From Ravibacter sp037191015 (GTDB taxonomy: Bacteria > Bacteroidota > Bacteroidia > Cytophagales > Spirosomataceae), in the NCBI GenBank assembly GCA_037191015.1, contig JBBCKD010000010.1, forward strand, positions 434,001 to 498,000: a stretch of 64,000 bases of DNA, written 5' to 3'. The notes beneath the pieces are model-generated. The model searched no databases and was not told the origin of the DNA. It saw only the letters and a list, made by a program, of their open reading frames with translations. Every line of letters starts with the position of its first letter. Position 1 is the first letter of the stretch. Both the position numbers and the translations under genes were made by a program. Of the stretch, positions 33,355-42,075 are shown one piece after another.

Positions 33355-34356
33355 ATGAGAAATTTATTAATTCTGCTCGCTCTTGTCTTAAGCGTGCCGG
33401 GATATTCCCAGGATTTGTCCATGACCTACGCCGAGAGGCTGGGATTTCCCAAAGGAAAGAAGGTAGTCATTCTTCATATTGACGATGCCGGTATGTCGTA
33501 TGACTCTAACCTGGGAACGGAGCGCGCACTGAAGGAGGGTGTGGCCAATTCGGTGAGCGTGATGATGCCCTGCGGGTGGGTACCGGGATTTGTACATTTC
33601 CTGAAAGAAAACAAAGATATCGACGCGGGGCTTCATCTCACCCTGACTTCGGAGTGGGCGCAATACAGGTGGGGGCCACTCGCGGGAAAGCCGATGGTAA
33701 GAAGTCTTGTAGACCTGGAAGGTGCGCTCTGGCCTTCGGTGAAGGACGTGGTGAAAAACGGCTCTGCCGGGCATGTGGAGACGGAGATCAGGGCGCAACT
33801 GGAAAGAGCGCGGACTATGGGGTTTGAACCTACGCACATGGACTCCCACATGGGGACATTGTTTGCAACCCCGGAATTTTTGCAGCGCTACATAAAGGTA
33901 GGTATAGAGGAAAAAATACCGGTGATGCTTCCCGGCGGTCATAATACCCTGATAAAGGTGGATGAGCGGCTTGAAGGCGAGGCGCTGGATATGATCAGGA
34001 AGTTGGGGAAGACCTTATGGGATGCAGGCCTGCCGGTTCTGGACGACCTTCATAATACGAGCTATGGATGGGTGCCGGAAAATGCCGACAGGATAAGCAA
34101 GACTAAGCTCCAGAGGTATAAAGCCGACAAATACATCAGGGCGATGAAGGAAGAGATACAACCCGGTCTTACGATGGTCATTATGCATTGTACCCATCCT
34201 ACCGAAGTTTTCAGGCATATTTCCAGCTCCGGTATTACGCGCGAAGGAGATTTGCTGGCCATGCTCGATCCACGCCTGAAGAAAACAATCGAAGAAGAGG
34301 GGATTATCCTTACTACCTGGAGGGAAGTAATGGAGCGGCGGGGAAAAGTGAAGTGA
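33355..34356 (+). CDS. Exported YdjC/ChbG-like carbohydrate deacetylase
   Basis: 333 residues with a signal peptide (LLILLALVLSVPGYS). The YdjC fold is seen from VVILHIDDAGMS (about 36-47, metal Asp pair), SVMMPCGWVPGF, DAGLHLTLTSEW (catalytic/metal His at about 100), the THMDSHMGTLF motif (metal His residues about 160-168), and a C-terminal TMVIMHCTHP. Known relatives deacetylate N-acetylated sugars such as chitooligosaccharides or hopanoid sugars. The signal peptide differs from cytoplasmic ChbG. It lies after the Tat-exported TIM-barrel gene and six bases before the helicase gene. Confidence 0.88.
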   Translation: MRNLLILLALVLSVPGYSQDLSMTYAERLGFPKGKKVVILHIDDAGMSYDSNLGTERALKEGVANSVSVMMPCGWVPGFVHFLKENKDIDAGLHLTLTSEWAQYRWGPLAGKPMVRSLVDLEGALWPSVKDVVKNGSAGHVETEIRAQLERARTMGFEPTHMDSHMGTLFATPEFLQRYIKVGIEEKIPVMLPGGHNTLIKVDERLEGEALDMIRKLGKTLWDAGLPVLDDLHNTSYGWVPENADRISKTKLQRYKADKYIRAMKEEIQPGLTMVIMHCTHPTEVFRHISSSGITREGDLLAMLDPRLKKTIEEEGIILTTWREVMERRGKVK

Positions 34357-34362
34357 TCGTTG

Positions 34363-37300
34363 ATGTCTGACCTGCACTTCTTTGATTTTACTGATTTCGA
34401 TCTCTCCCGCTGGTCTTACGGCCAGCTGCTGAGATTCCTCCCGCCGGAATTATCGTCGCTTACAAGACGCAGCCATAAAACGGAAATAGCAGAGGCGCGT
34501 GTAAATGAAGCGCTTCTCTCGATTGCTTCTGCGGTCAGTTCGGCGCTTGTTACAATTCACCAGGAAGAAAAGCGGCTTCATATCGGCTGCAGTTGCGGCG
34601 GCCCTTCAAAAAAGCTTTGCGTCTTCCAGGTGCAGGCGGTTCTCAACCTGCTTGAAAACCAGGAGCTGAGAGTTTTTTTTGACAGTGAAAAAAGAGAGCA
34701 GCAGTTTAAAATCACCGGCGAAAAGTACGGGTTTCAGGACGTGGCCGAGCTGGAAAAGGAGTTTGAGCTGGTCTGGGACAACCGGCCCGTCGTGAAGCCC
34801 AGGAATGAGCATCTCCAGGCCTGCGACGAAGAAAACCTGCACCTTCTGGCTTCCGAGCTTACACCGGCAAAGCCTGTTCTGCCCGAATGGAACGAAGACG
34901 CCATCAAAATCCTGGTCTGGACGCAGAGCCGGTTCCAGGATAATTTCCAGCTCGGTATTTTCGAAGCTTTTTCAACCGCCGGCGGGAACCTGAGAGGCCC
35001 GGTACGTCCGGTTCATGCCGTCGATCTCCTGCTGGAGGCGGAAACGACCGACCACCTGAAATTTTACGGGGCCGTAGCGAAATTCCAGGATCAGCACCGC
35101 TCCGCCGGCCAGGTTACAGACCGGCAGGCTTTTTACTGGCTGCTGAAAAACCCTGACCGGCTGCCTGTATACATCCATAATTTCAGTATCAGCGAATCGA
35201 TCGTGCCGCAGGCATTGAGGCTGGTGGAGATGGTTTCGAGAGAGATGGAAATGTCGCTGACTGTGCACGAAGCCGGGGAGTTTTTTGAAATAAAGGGTGT
35301 GCTGACGATAGAGGGAAAGTCGTTCGATTTGCTGGAAACCAGGCTGCGCTGCGGGAATTTCCTGCTGGCGGGCAACAGGCTTCATCTCATTGAGCGCGAC
35401 GGGTTTAAAGAGCTCCTGGAGTACCTGCAAAGGCACAGGAATAAAATCGTGCTCCACCGGAGCAGGTATGAAGTCTTCCGTAAGGAAGTCCTTGAACGCG
35501 TAGAAAATTATACCCGGGTGACCTACACCTATTTAAAAACGGCGGGTAAAAAGCAGAAGAAAGAACTGGGACTTGATTATCCGCCGCGGAAAATTCTCTA
35601 TCTCGACGACGCGGGACAGTACGTCCACCTGACGCCGGTTGTGCAGTACGGCCACGTGGAGCTGCCGGTATTGTCGCCCAGGGTACTCTATATGGTAGAC
35701 CATGAAGGAAGGCCCTTCAAGGTGGAAAGGGAGAACAGGACGGAATTGGAATTTGCTACCTCCCTCATGCTGGCGCACCCGGGATTCGCAGAGCAGGCGG
35801 GGCAGGACTATGTCTACCTTCACAAATTAAAGTTCCTTGATGAAGACTGGTTCCTGAGAACATTTGAAGAGTGGCGGAAACAGGGGATCAGGATCCTCGG
35901 TTTTAATAAGATCCGGAATAACAGGCTGAATGAATACCAGGCAAAAGTCACGGTGACGGTTGTCAGCGGGATCGACTGGTTTGAGACGAAGGCTGAGGTG
36001 CGTTTCGGTGAAGAAGTTGTACCGCTTCGGCAGCTTTTCACTTCGGTAAGGAACAAAAGCCGTTATATCCCGCTGGCCGATGGTACTACGGGTATCCTTC
36101 CGCAGGAATGGCTGGAAAAGCTGGCCGGTTATTTCCGTATAGGGGCTGTTCATGGTGAAACGGTCAGGACACTCCGTCAGCACTTTGGCGAGATCCGCGA
36201 CATATACCCGGAAGCCTATCTTTCCCCTTCTGCCAGGGCCGATATCCTGCTGCTTGCCGACACACTGGGCAACCTGGATGAAATCCCGGCCGTTCAGCTC
36301 CCCGCCGGCTTCAGGGGAGAGCTTCGCGATTACCAGTATGAAGGCGTCAAATGGCTGACTTTTATGGCTGATCTCGGCTTCGGCGCTTGTCTTGCCGACG
36401 ATATGGGGCTTGGAAAAACCATCCAGGTGATCGCTTATTTACTCATCCGGAAAGAAAGGGTCCCGGGTTCTACCAGCCTGGTCGTAGTGCCGGCTTCCCT
36501 GCTTTTCAACTGGCAGACGGAGATCGCCAGGTACGCCCCGAACCTGAGTTTCACGGCTTATTACGGTGAAGGCCGCAAAATGGATTTCCCCGGACAGCAG
36601 GAATTTGATGTAATTTTGACGACTTATTCGGTGATGACGGCGGAGATACACCGGCTTCGTTCGAATGAGTATCACTGCGTAGTGCTTGACGAATCGCAGA
36701 ATATTAAAAATCCTTCCTCCCAGCGCTACAGGGCCGCCTGCCAGCTGCGCGCCAGGCACCGGATCATTTTGACCGGCACCCCGGTAGAAAACAACACCTA
36801 TGATCTCTACGGGCAATTTTCTTTTGCATGTCCGGGACTGCTGGGATCGAGAAGGTATTTCAAGGATCACTATTTTATGCCTGTGGACAAGTTTCACGAA
36901 TCCGGAAAGATAGAAGAATTACAGGCGCGAATCCGTCCTTTCATGCTCCGGAGGACCAAGGAGCAGGTGGCAAAGCAATTGCCGGAAAAGACAGAAATGG
37001 TCATTTACTGCGAAATGGGACCGGAGCAGCGCCGCGTATACGATGCCTATGCAGAGGAATTCCGCCATTACCTGGCCGGGAAATCAGATGGTGATATTGC
37101 CCGCGAAAAATTACATGTCCTGCAGGGGCTGACCAAGCTGAGGCAGATCTGTATCAGTCCCTCGATACTCAATGATGAGGAATACTACGGCGGAGAGTCT
37201 GCCAAGATTGCGGTGCTGATGGAGCAGTTGGAGAACCTGGTCGCTCATCACAAAATCCTTGTTTTCTCACAGTTTGTAACGGTGCTGGATCTTATCCGCA

Positions 37301-37698
37301 AGGAGCTTGATACGAAGAACATAGGCTACAGCTACCTGGTCGGAGCTACTGTCAACAGGGGAGAAGTCGTAAGGGATTTCCAGGAAAGCGACGAAAAACG
37401 GGTATTCCTGATCAGCCTGAAGGCCGGGGGAACGGGATTGAACCTCACTGCCGCCAGCTACGTATTCCTGACGGATCCGTGGTGGAACCCGGCGGTGGAA
37501 AGCCAGGCGGTCGACCGTGTACATCGCATCGGGCAGGATAAAACCGTGATAGCGGTCAGGTTAGTGTGCCCCGGTACTATTGAGGAACGGGTTATCCAGC
37601 TTCAGCAGAACAAGAAAGAACTGACCGGCGAGCTTATCCGCTCCGAGGAATCCATCGGGAAGGAGCTGGACAGGAAGGCGCTTTTGCAGCTGGTTTGA
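34363..37698 (+). CDS. SNF2-family helicase/ATPase with degenerate SWIM motif
   Basis: 1111 residues from ATG 34363 (TTG 34360 is just before it). N-terminal part: a SWIM-like zinc motif Cys76-x-Cys78-x7-Cys86, where the final His is replaced by Phe88. The SNF2 core spans about 650-1110: DDMGLGKTIQVIAYL (Walker A, about 677-691), VLDESQNIKNPSS (motif II, about 774), LTGTPVENNTYDLYGQ, and the helicase C domain with LVFSQF-type KILVFSQFVTVLD, LISLKAGGTGLNLT and DRVHRIGQDKTV. It should act as a double-strand DNA translocase on protein-DNA complexes. Convergent with pnuT, only two bases between the stops. Confidence 0.92.
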   Translation: MSDLHFFDFTDFDLSRWSYGQLLRFLPPELSSLTRRSHKTEIAEARVNEALLSIASAVSSALVTIHQEEKRLHIGCSCGGPSKKLCVFQVQAVLNLLENQELRVFFDSEKREQQFKITGEKYGFQDVAELEKEFELVWDNRPVVKPRNEHLQACDEENLHLLASELTPAKPVLPEWNEDAIKILVWTQSRFQDNFQLGIFEAFSTAGGNLRGPVRPVHAVDLLLEAETTDHLKFYGAVAKFQDQHRSAGQVTDRQAFYWLLKNPDRLPVYIHNFSISESIVPQALRLVEMVSREMEMSLTVHEAGEFFEIKGVLTIEGKSFDLLETRLRCGNFLLAGNRLHLIERDGFKELLEYLQRHRNKIVLHRSRYEVFRKEVLERVENYTRVTYTYLKTAGKKQKKELGLDYPPRKILYLDDAGQYVHLTPVVQYGHVELPVLSPRVLYMVDHEGRPFKVERENRTELEFATSLMLAHPGFAEQAGQDYVYLHKLKFLDEDWFLRTFEEWRKQGIRILGFNKIRNNRLNEYQAKVTVTVVSGIDWFETKAEVRFGEEVVPLRQLFTSVRNKSRYIPLADGTTGILPQEWLEKLAGYFRIGAVHGETVRTLRQHFGEIRDIYPEAYLSPSARADILLLADTLGNLDEIPAVQLPAGFRGELRDYQYEGVKWLTFMADLGFGACLADDMGLGKTIQVIAYLLIRKERVPGSTSLVVVPASLLFNWQTEIARYAPNLSFTAYYGEGRKMDFPGQQEFDVILTTYSVMTAEIHRLRSNEYHCVVLDESQNIKNPSSQRYRAACQLRARHRIILTGTPVENNTYDLYGQFSFACPGLLGSRRYFKDHYFMPVDKFHESGKIEELQARIRPFMLRRTKEQVAKQLPEKTEMVIYCEMGPEQRRVYDAYAEEFRHYLAGKSDGDIAREKLHVLQGLTKLRQICISPSILNDEEYYGGESAKIAVLMEQLENLVAHHKILVFSQFVTVLDLIRKELDTKNIGYSYLVGATVNRGEVVRDFQESDEKRVFLISLKAGGTGLNLTAASYVFLTDPWWNPAVESQAVDRVHRIGQDKTVIAVRLVCPGTIEERVIQLQQNKKELTGELIRSEESIGKELDRKALLQLV

Positions 37699-37700
37699 CC

Positions 37701-38321
37701 TCATGCCGTCGTTTTCGCCTGGTTTTGCCTTATTATATTTTTCCATCTGAAGTAGCCCTGTACGGCTACGATAAACAGGAAAATAGTCAGCAGCGCATAC
37801 AGGGGCAGCTCCTTTTTGATAAGCAGGGGAATGGCAAAAGCATTGCTGATATTGAGAAAGATCCAGTTTTCTATTTTCCTCCTGGCCAGCAGCCACATCC
37901 CGGCCCAGGCAGTCGCGCTCACCCAGGCGTCCCACAGAGGTACGCTCGACGGTGTATAGAATTTTAAGACTACGTAGAGTATCCCAAGCGAGACCAGCGT
38001 AATAGCCAGGGCAGTCTGCCAGTCATTCCGGGATGAAAAGGCTACTACCACCGGCCGGCCACTTTGTTTCCCCCAGTTCCACCACCCATAGACCGTCATG
38101 ACAAAGTAGTAAGCGTTTAACAGGCTTTCGGCATATAATTCCGCATGAAAAAGTACATAGGTAGTAATGGTGGTGGTAATAATTCCTGCCGGGTATAGCC
38201 AGATTTTGTTGGATCGCGCGAAGAGGACTTCCGCGACTGCGGCAGCTACGCCTATCCACTGCAAGAGGGGAGTTTCCTTCAGCTGCGCACCCAGTAACTG
38301 CAACCATTCGCTAACGGTCAT
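37701..38321 (-). CDS. pnuT: PnuC-family vitamin transporter, probably thiamine (PnuT)
   Basis: 206-residue membrane protein with about seven helices and PnuC signatures: QWIGVAAAVAEVLFARSNKIWLYPAGI (read in parts), NAYYFVMTVYGWWNW (the substrate-contact WWNW helix) and a C-terminal EKENWIF-type KIENWIFLNISNAFAIPL. PnuC proteins take up nicotinamide riboside, but a TPP riboswitch lies just upstream of this gene, which is the mark of the thiamine-specific PnuT branch. The transport mode would be facilitated diffusion trapped by phosphorylation. No thiamine kinase gene is adjacent. The stop is two bases from the helicase stop on the other strand. Confidence 0.88.
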   Translation of the reverse strand: MTVSEWLQLLGAQLKETPLLQWIGVAAAVAEVLFARSNKIWLYPAGIITTTITTYVLFHAELYAESLLNAYYFVMTVYGWWNWGKQSGRPVVVAFSSRNDWQTALAITLVSLGILYVVLKFYTPSSVPLWDAWVSATAWAGMWLLARRKIENWIFLNISNAFAIPLLIKKELPLYALLTIFLFIVAVQGYFRWKNIIRQNQAKTTA

Positions 38322-38380
38322 CTATCGAGGTTAATTTTAAAGTACCCAGGGAAATGCAGCTGCACAAGCAGGTCATATTT

Positions 38381-38500
38381 CGGTCCCTACGCCGGCATTA
38401 TCCGGATCAGGTGCTTGACGTAACCGCCCGGAGGCGAACGTCAACGGGTATATTCTCAGCCTGTTTTTCAACCGGAACTCCGGTAAGGCACCCCTGTGCT
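38381..38500 (-). promoter_or_regulatory. TPP (thi-box) riboswitch
   Basis: On the minus strand the conserved blocks appear in order: GGGGTGCC (38494-38487), GGCTGAGAATATACCCG, a stem GTTGACGT/ACGTCAAG, then CACCTGATCCGGATAATGCC and GCGTAGGGAC (ending 38383). These are the pyrimidine- and diphosphate-sensing cores of the THI element. The arm between GGGGTGCC and GCTGAGA contains an extra small stem, CCGGAGTTCCGG. About 60 nt lie between the aptamer and the pnuT start, with no terminator, so control is probably at translation. Confidence 0.93.
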
Positions 38501-38519
38501 GGCAAAAGTAGTATTTTTT

Positions 38520-38750
38520 CTAGCTCAATTCCCCTATCAGCGGAAATCTCTCAAATACTTTTTCGGTATGAGGGGCATCCGCAAGCTCCTCCGTCAAATC
38601 CTGCCCTGCCCAATGTTCATAGTGTTTTCCGCTATGCCAGAGCCTCGATTTGCTGACGTCGTAAATCATTCCTTTATAAGCGCACCAGATCTCTTCTTTG
38701 TCCTGGCCGTTTCTGAGGGCCAGCTGCGCTTTGGTGTATCTGGGAAGCAT
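38520..38750 (-). CDS. Small cytochrome b5-like haem/steroid-binding domain protein
   Basis: 76 residues, a single domain. It starts LPRYTKAQLALRNGQDKEEIWCAY, followed by KGMIYDVSKSRLWHSGKH, and then YEHWAGQDLTEELADAPHTEKVFERFPLIGEL (each read as parts). His residues at the ends of the SGKH and APH motifs fit haem or ligand positions of the cyt b5-like fold, though the classical HPGG is absent. Cytoplasmic. It lies 20 bases upstream of the TPP riboswitch on the same strand; co-transcription past the riboswitch is possible but unproven. Confidence 0.8.
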   Translation of the reverse strand: MLPRYTKAQLALRNGQDKEEIWCAYKGMIYDVSKSRLWHSGKHYEHWAGQDLTEELADAPHTEKVFERFPLIGELS

Positions 38751-38876
38751 AGTAAGCCGGCAAATAGTTGTTTAATAGCGGGTTAGTTGGTTTTTGCTAA
38801 ATATGTATTCAAAACTTATCAAAAATTAAGAATATTTCGTTGTTTTGTCAATGTAATATCATAGCTACCTTGATAA

Positions 38877-39326
38877 ATGATGAAGCAACTACAGTTGGTA
38901 TTAGGTCTTACCTTTTCTTTTTTGATCCTTGTAGCCGGTTGTAAAGGCAAGAAGCCGCCGCTTTCGGAGCGGATTGCTAAAGCATGGATTGCAGAAGCAG
39001 TAAAGCATGACAATACGCTGGTATACGAAAAAGGGAATAGCGGCAGTTCGGCTCCGGGTTACAGCGGTTACCTGCTGATACTGGGCTCGGATAATTCCGC
39101 AACCCTGACCGAACTGGAAGGTACCACCTTCACCGGTACATGGGAGCTGCAGGGAGAAACGAGGCTCATTCTCAGGAATCTCGGGCCGGAAGAACCTACA
39201 GGTAGCGGCGGGGTGCTTGAATATACCATCAGATCTATAGAAGACAACAAGCTGGTGCTTCTGAGTGTAAAGCCGAGCATCAAGACGGGAAATACAGTGA
39301 ATGAATACAGCCTCACTGTGAGATAG
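38877..39326 (+). CDS. Lipoprotein of unknown function, possibly lipocalin-like
   Basis: 149 residues (ATG 38877, or 38880 one codon later). The lipobox is LVAGC (Cys22). The mature part is short and beta-rich: KAWIAEAVKHDNTLVYEKG, GYLLILGSDNSATLTELEG, TFTGTWELQGETRLILRNLG, and a C-terminal LEYTIRSIEDNKLVLLSV. This is the pattern of small lipocalin-type lipoproteins common in Bacteroidota, but I cannot assign it firmly. A possible promoter, TTTG-N18-TACCTTGA (38844-38873), ends just before the ATG. A strong bidirectional terminator follows. Confidence 0.7.
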   Translation: MMKQLQLVLGLTFSFLILVAGCKGKKPPLSERIAKAWIAEAVKHDNTLVYEKGNSGSSAPGYSGYLLILGSDNSATLTELEGTTFTGTWELQGETRLILRNLGPEEPTGSGGVLEYTIRSIEDNKLVLLSVKPSIKTGNTVNEYSLTVR

Positions 39327-39342
39327 GGGCCACCGGGCAAGA

Positions 39343-39389
39343 CCATAAAAAAGGGGCGGCGATCGCAGATCGCCGCCCCTTTTTTATGG
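39343..39389. terminator. Strong bidirectional intrinsic terminator
   Basis: Perfect 22-bp inverted repeat (39343-39364 with 39368-39389) around GCA. The GC-rich core GGGGCGGCGATC/GATCGCCGCCCC is flanked by six A and six T, so it can end both the lipoprotein transcript and the opposing lon transcript. Confidence 0.92.
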
Positions 39390-39398
39390 GTAACGGTC

Positions 39399-41918
39399 TC
39401 AGATGACCACCACTGTTTCCGGGTCCCTGGTCGTTTTGCCGCTGCCTGAATCTTCCAGAATAAATTCCAGCGGGTTGGAAACCTTCTCAGGCAACAGGGC
39501 TATATCGAGGACTTCTTCAACCGAATCCACATAGTGGAATACCATATTCTCTATATAGCTGGCTTTGACCTCCTCGACATCCTTCCGGTTGCGGCTGCAC
39601 AGGATGATCTCCCTGATGCCCATTCTGTGGGCTGCCAGGATTTTCTCCTTGATCCCCCCGACAGGCAGTACTTTGCCTCTCAACGTGATTTCGCCCGTCA
39701 TGGCCAGGTAGGGCTTCACTTTGCGCTGTGTGAAAATGGAGGCGATGGAAGTAAGCATCGTAATCCCCGCCGAAGGCCCGTCTTTCGGGACTGCCCCCGC
39801 AGGAACATGTATGTGGAGATCATACTGGCTGAATATGCGGTAATCTATGTCCAGCTTGTCAGAATGCGCCTTCAGGTAGGAAAGCGCCGCTACGGCCGAT
39901 TCTTTCATCACGTCTCCCAACTGACCGGAAAGCGTAAGCGTACCGCGTCCCCGGTGAAGGCTGGATTCGATAGACAGGATCTCACCGCCTACAGAGGTCC
40001 AGGCGAGGCCTGTAACCACCCCGGCCACATCTTCATTCTGATAAATGTCTTTATCGAAGATCTCAGGGCCCAGGTGTTTTTCAATATCGGCGGCTTTGAT
40101 CGATTTGTTGTATGGCTCCTCCATAGCGACCGACCTGGCAATTTTACGCACCACGCCGCCGATTTTGCGCTCGAGCGTCCGGACGCCCGACTCCCTCGTA
40201 TAGCCTTCTATGATCCGGAGCAGCCCGCTGTCGTCGATCCTGACATCGGATGTTTTAAGGCCATGGTCTTTTCGCTGCTTCGGCAACAGGTACTTTTTGG
40301 CGATCTGGAGCTTCTCTTCAATAGTATAACCGGTAATCTCGATGATTTCCATCCGGTCCCGAAGTGCATAATTGATGGTGTCCAGGGAGTTGGCCGTAGC
40401 AATAAACAGGACTCTGGAGAGATCGTACTCTACTTCAAGGTAATTGTCGGTAAACGCCGCATTCTGTTCAGGATCCAGGACTTCCAGCAACGCCGAAGAA
40501 GGATCTCCCCGGAAATCCGATGAAACCTTGTCGATCTCATCCAGGATGAATACAGGGTTGGAAGAGCCGGCTTTCTTGATATTCGTGATGATCTTACCCG
40601 GCATGGCGCCGATATAGGTCTTCCGGTGCCCTCTTATTTCCGCTTCATCGTGAAGCCCTCCAAGAGCCATACGTACGTACTGGCGGTTTAAAGCCTTCGC
40701 TACGGATTTCCCGAGTGAAGTTTTCCCAACGCCGGGAGGTCCGTAAAGACACAGGATAGGCGCCTTGAGGTTATTCTTCAGCTTAAGCACAGCGAGATAC
40801 TCAATGATGCGCTCCTTTACTTTTTCGAGCCCGAAATGATCGGCGTCCAAAATTTTCTGAGCCCGCACCAGGTCAAAGTTATCCTTGGTGTAATGTTCCC
40901 AGGGCAGGTCGATCAGTGTTTCGAGATAAGTGAGCGTAACAGGATACTCCGGAGCCATCGGGTTGACCCTGAGCAGCTTCGACAGCTCTTTTTCGAAATG
41001 CTGCATCACCTGAACAGGCCATTTTTTGGCAAGTGCTTTTGCTCTGAGGTCGTCTATTTCCCGTTCGGGACTGTCTATACCGAGCTCGTCATGCAGCACC
41101 TTTATCTGCTGACGAAGGAAATAGTCCCGCTGCTGGGCGTCTATGTCGGAGCTGGCTTTTGTCTGTATCTCTCTTTTCAGCTCCAGCATTTCAATCTCCC
41201 TCAGCAACAGCTGGAGCAGGAGGTTGGCCTGCTTCTGGCCGTTTTCCTCTTCCAGTAGGCCTTGTTTTTCCTTAACATCGACATTCAGGTTGGACGAGAG
41301 AAAATGGATGAGAAAGACGGGGCTCTCTATATTATCCAGCGCAATGCGTGCCTCCTGCGGAATTTCGGGGTTCAGTCTGAAAATCCGATGTGCGCTGTCG
41401 CGGAGCGACTGGATAAGGGCCTTTGACTCCTTCCGGTTGCTGTAAGAAAACTTATCGAGTATAGGAGTGATCCGGGCCGTGATGTTCGGCTCTTCCCTGA
41501 TGATCTGCTCAATTCTGAACCGCTGACGCCCCTGTACGATAATGGTTACATTGCCGTCAGGGAGGGAGATCATTTTTAGAATATGCGCTACCGTTCCGAC
41601 TTTAAAAATATCCTCGGAGGAGGGGTCCTCCTTCTGCGGCCTGGCCTGTGTCACGACCCCCAGGATCCGCTGGTTGAAGTCTGCATTCCGGTAAATTCTT
41701 TTGACCAGTCGTATGGCTTTCTGCCTTACCACCGTAACAGGAATTACCATCCCTGGAAAAAGGACGGTTTGCCTGATAGGAAGTATGGCAAGCTCGTCGG
41801 GGAGGTTGAGAGGTTCTTCTTTTCCGTCGAGCCCCCCTATCGGAATAATTTCCAGGCTGTCGAGGTCTCCTTCCGGAAGTAGTAACCTGCTGTATATTTC
41901 AGAATTTTCAAATTTCAT
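39399..41918 (-). CDS. lon: ATP-dependent protease La (Lon)
   Basis: 839 residues, LonA type. The N-terminal substrate-binding domain (about 38-240) contains LPIRQTVLFPGMVIPVTV. The AAA+ module (about 340-600) has Walker A GPPGVGKTS (about 392) and Walker B VFILDEIDKVSSDF. The proteolytic domain has Ser716 in PKDGPSAGIT and the dyad Lys759 in GGIKEKILAA. Its role is degradation of damaged and regulatory proteins in the cytoplasm. Slightly longer than E. coli Lon owing to an N-terminal extension (about 35 residues). Downstream of rseP on the same strand, separated by 157 bases. Confidence 0.98.
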   Translation of the reverse strand: MKFENSEIYSRLLLPEGDLDSLEIIPIGGLDGKEEPLNLPDELAILPIRQTVLFPGMVIPVTVVRQKAIRLVKRIYRNADFNQRILGVVTQARPQKEDPSSEDIFKVGTVAHILKMISLPDGNVTIIVQGRQRFRIEQIIREEPNITARITPILDKFSYSNRKESKALIQSLRDSAHRIFRLNPEIPQEARIALDNIESPVFLIHFLSSNLNVDVKEKQGLLEEENGQKQANLLLQLLLREIEMLELKREIQTKASSDIDAQQRDYFLRQQIKVLHDELGIDSPEREIDDLRAKALAKKWPVQVMQHFEKELSKLLRVNPMAPEYPVTLTYLETLIDLPWEHYTKDNFDLVRAQKILDADHFGLEKVKERIIEYLAVLKLKNNLKAPILCLYGPPGVGKTSLGKSVAKALNRQYVRMALGGLHDEAEIRGHRKTYIGAMPGKIITNIKKAGSSNPVFILDEIDKVSSDFRGDPSSALLEVLDPEQNAAFTDNYLEVEYDLSRVLFIATANSLDTINYALRDRMEIIEITGYTIEEKLQIAKKYLLPKQRKDHGLKTSDVRIDDSGLLRIIEGYTRESGVRTLERKIGGVVRKIARSVAMEEPYNKSIKAADIEKHLGPEIFDKDIYQNEDVAGVVTGLAWTSVGGEILSIESSLHRGRGTLTLSGQLGDVMKESAVAALSYLKAHSDKLDIDYRIFSQYDLHIHVPAGAVPKDGPSAGITMLTSIASIFTQRKVKPYLAMTGEITLRGKVLPVGGIKEKILAAHRMGIREIILCSRNRKDVEEVKASYIENMVFHYVDSVEEVLDIALLPEKVSNPLEFILEDSGSGKTTRDPETVVVI

Positions 41919-42075
41919 ATATCATGGTGCCAAAAAGACACAGTTGCAGTTCTGTTTTCAGAATAATAGGTGTATGCGGTAAGGAGCAATAGTTATGCCA
42001 GTCTCAACAGTATGTCAGACTGGCGCAAAAACGTGAAACACGCTCCCTGCACTGAAAAAAGCGTAGGACGTTCCG

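Noticed and set aside
39534..40523. Plus-strand open frame of 329 codons across lon
   Set aside because: Antisense to the lon ATPase and protease domains; no supporting start signal or family.
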